DNA from: Flexifilum sp963727545
GTDB taxonomy: Bacteria > Chloroflexota > Anaerolineae > Aggregatilineales > Phototrophicaceae
Assembly (NCBI GenBank): GCA_963727545.1
Contig: CAVSGS010000010.1
Span: 310,001-374,000, forward strand
Direction of reading: 5' to 3'
DNA: 64,000 nucleotides
Notes under the pieces: generated by a model
Told to the model about the DNA's origin: nothing
The model's database searches: none
The model's input: only the letters and a program-made list of their open reading frames with translations
Shown here: positions 62,440 through 64,000 of the stretch, piece after piece
Layout of the letters: each line of letters opens with the position of its first letter
Numbering within the stretch: the first letter of the stretch is position 1
Position numbers and translations under genes: made by a program

Positions 62440-63591
62440 TCAGCGCGTGAACTGGGTACTCTGACGAACGACCAGTTCGGGATAAAAGACGACCTGACGT
62501 TCCTTGCAGGGTTCATGATTGATCTCGCCCAGCAGGATCTCGAACACCGTCTCGGCAATCTCATCAATTGGTTGGCGCACCGACGTGATGCCCAGAAACT
62601 CCGAGGTCGGATCGTCGTCGTAGCCGGTCAGCGCCACGTCGTCGGGAATGCGCAGATCAATACTGTCGAGATAGGATTTCGCGCCGAACGCCATCAGGTC
62701 ATTGGTGCAGATGAGCGCGGTCGGGCGCGGTCGGGCGGACATGATCTGCTTGGTCGCCACCGCCGCATCGTTGAGCACGTTCAGCGTGTAAGCGATCCAC
62801 GCGTCGGGGACGGCGATCCCGGCAGCAGCCATCGCTTCGCGGTAGCCCTGCTCTCTCGCGTCACCGAACGGCATCCCCGGATGCCGCGTCAGCAGCGCGA
62901 TCCGCTCGTGTCCCTGCTCCAGCAAGTGATTGACGACCATCTCCACGCCGAGCTTGCTGTCCACATCGGCGAAGGCGAAATCGGGATCCGGCAGGTACAT
63001 GCCGCCGAAAGCGGCAAACGGCGCATTCATCGCCGAGAGCCGGGCGATGCGCGGATCGTCGTAAGCCACGTCCGAGATGATGAAGCCATCCACCCGGCTG
63101 ATCGAGATCAGGTTCTCGTAAACGCGGTCGGCGTTCTCCTGCGGCTGCAGAAAAGTCAGCACGTGCTGATTGTGCGTCTCGGCGGCAGCGGTCACCCGGT
63201 AGATGAAGCGGTCGAGCAGATTGTTCATGCGGCTGGGGTCGTCGGCGACGTGCCACGAGTAGCCGATCACCCCGGCGCGGTTGGTGCGCAGGTTGCGCGC
63301 GGTGATGTTGAGGTGATAGCCGAGCGTTTGGGCAGCGTCAAGCACCTTCTGCCGGGTCTCCGGCTTGATCAGGCTGCTGTTGTTGAGCGCATACGAGACC
63401 GTCCCCTTGGCGACGCCCGCTAAGTCCGCAATGTCGATCTGCGTGATCTTGAGCGAGTAGTTCATCTGCTTCGCCACTTCCAGCACGCGCCGCCGAGTCG
63501 CGTCGTCCAAAGCAAGCCCATCGTTAAGCGCTTCGAATGCCGTTAGCATGGGGACTGCCGCCCGATCTGCTACCTCTTTCAAGGTTGCCAT
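62440..63591 (-). CDS. LacI-family regulator with two tandem HTH domains
   Basis: 383 residues from MATLKEVADRAAVPML with GGAGG just upstream (an in-frame ATG 18 bp earlier lacks one). Residues 1-45 form one LacI-type HTH (TLKEVADRAAVPMLTAFEAL, ATRRRVLEVAKQMNYS), and about 50-110 a second (DIADLAGVAKGTVSYALNNS, ETRQKVLDAAQTLGYHLN, hinge NITARNLRTN). The effector domain follows (GVIGYSWHVADD, DGFIISDVAYDDPR, GYDDDPTSEFLG). Normal LacI proteins have one HTH and 330-345 residues. Two overlapping palindromes lie upstream. Confidence 0.88.
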   Translation of the reverse strand: MATLKEVADRAAVPMLTAFEALNDGLALDDATRRRVLEVAKQMNYSLKITQIDIADLAGVAKGTVSYALNNSSLIKPETRQKVLDAAQTLGYHLNITARNLRTNRAGVIGYSWHVADDPSRMNNLLDRFIYRVTAAAETHNQHVLTFLQPQENADRVYENLISISRVDGFIISDVAYDDPRIARLSAMNAPFAAFGGMYLPDPDFAFADVDSKLGVEMVVNHLLEQGHERIALLTRHPGMPFGDAREQGYREAMAAAGIAVPDAWIAYTLNVLNDAAVATKQIMSARPRPTALICTNDLMAFGAKSYLDSIDLRIPDDVALTGYDDDPTSEFLGITSVRQPIDEIAETVFEILLGEINHEPCKERQVVFYPELVVRQSTQFTR

Positions 63592-63678
63592 GTCGCCTCC
63601 GTAGAGCACTGGATACGCAAATCATACTCCATCAAGCCGGCGGTCAAAACAAAGTGCACAAACTCGCCGACCATCTGC

Positions 63679-63705
63679 TTGACAATTCGTTGGACTCATT
63701 ATAAT
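63679..63705 (+). promoter_or_regulatory. Consensus sigma70-type promoter for the secreted-protein gene
   Basis: TTGACA (63679-63684), 15-bp spacer, TATAAT (63700-63705): both hexamers perfect, spacer shorter than the 17-bp optimum. It reads toward the gene at 63816. Operators overlap its end. Confidence 0.65.
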
Positions 63706-63728
63706 CTCAATATTGAGACGTCTCAATA
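63705..63728. promoter_or_regulatory. Two overlapping palindromic operators
   Basis: TCTCAATATTGAGA (63705-63718) and TATTGAGACGTCTCAATA (63711-63728, 18 bp, perfect) share bases. The second has a central CG, as LacI sites do. Three repeats of the TCTCAA half-site alternate. They start on the last base of the -10 element, so binding would block transcription. Confidence 0.7.
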
Positions 63729-63815
63729 CCAGATCGTAGGGGTTTGTTACACCCGGAAAACCGACTTAGTCAGATCGAGTTAGGAAACCAATCAAGACAC
63801 GCTCTAGGAGAAAAA

Positions 63816-64000
63816 ATGAAGCAAAAATTGCTGTTTCTGTTTGTACTGGTGCTTTTGAGCATCCCGATGGGCACGATCCTCGCCCAAGCTTCGACGGTTC
63901 CGCAAGTCGTCGATCTGCCTGAACAGATTGCCGGGGGACGCGATGTGACCATCACGGTCAGCGACAAACCCTCTGCCGACAAGCCGGAAGAATTGGAACT
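63816..64000 (+). CDS. Secreted protein, probable extracellular sugar-binding protein (partial)
   Basis: First 61 codons, open to the window edge. ATG has AGGAGAAAAA just upstream. A signal peptide (MKQKLLFLFVLVLLSIPMG, cleavage near ILAQA-S) precedes VPQVVDLPEQIAGGRDVTIT and VSDKPSADKPEELE. The VTITVSDKP pattern after a signal peptide fits the start of a CUT1 binding protein, but too little is visible for certainty. It diverges from the tandem-HTH LacI gene, which likely represses it. Confidence 0.6.
   Translation, partial: MKQKLLFLFVLVLLSIPMGTILAQASTVPQVVDLPEQIAGGRDVTITVSDKPSADKPEELE

Overview
The window looks like chromosomal DNA of a GC-rich, carbohydrate-degrading bacterium. The mix is typical of Chloroflexota, probably Anaerolineae-like: many CUT1/CUT2 and Dpp-type ABC importers, LacI regulators, clan GH-A, GH3, GH4, GH16 and GH36 hydrolases, an LLM/F420-type oxidoreductase, a UbiA prenyltransferase and families of intergenic palindromes. 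That assignment is inference from gene content; there is no rRNA or other marker gene, and I recognised no RNA genes or CRISPR array.

Layout. (1) 1-4.0 kb: XylFGH-type pentose importer (minus strand) with a second ATPase gene cut by the window edge; a REC-HTH-REC regulator diverges from it at 4.3 kb. (2) 5.5-9.7 kb: one very large secreted GH3-CBM-CBM-GH16 enzyme with LacI-type operator-like sites upstream. (3) 10-19 kb: housekeeping and signalling genes: aldo/keto reductase, cold-shock protein with long leader, three STAS-like paralogues (the middle one decayed), a cytosolic histidine kinase with two stand-alone receivers, an LLM oxidoreductase, a RhlE helicase and an ankyrin protein. (4) 19.6-25.4 kb: a two-gene TIR module (TIR-NACHT-like-HEAT, then TIR-FGE/C-type-lectin fold), the best candidate for an undescribed conflict or signalling system. 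(5) 25.5-38.9 kb: methyltransferase, GH36, then a CUT1 importer operon with a GH65-like enzyme, a membrane spermidine-synthase-like protein, DUF624 and an esterase, under a LacI regulator with a 22-bp palindrome. (6) 39-46 kb: cell-surface glycan genes (DUF6056-like, DegT aminotransferase, epimerase, methyltransferase, FemAB-like, GT2, GtrA). (7) 46-55 kb: Dpp-type importer with PIG-L deacetylase and a GH-A hydrolase, diverging from GH4 and PfkB kinase genes, then LacI. (8) 56-64 kb: another CUT1 importer with a secreted GH-A hydrolase, a GT-C remnant, UbiA, a LacI protein with two tandem DNA-binding domains, and the start of a secreted, probably solute-binding, protein.

The parts fit a lifestyle of secreting glycanases, importing oligosaccharides through several LacI-controlled ABC systems, and finishing their breakdown in the cytoplasm. 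Two general oddities run through the window. Families of intergenic palindromes sit just after stop codons and between operon genes. Eleven frame breaks in ten otherwise well-preserved genes all have the same +1 (or -2) sense.
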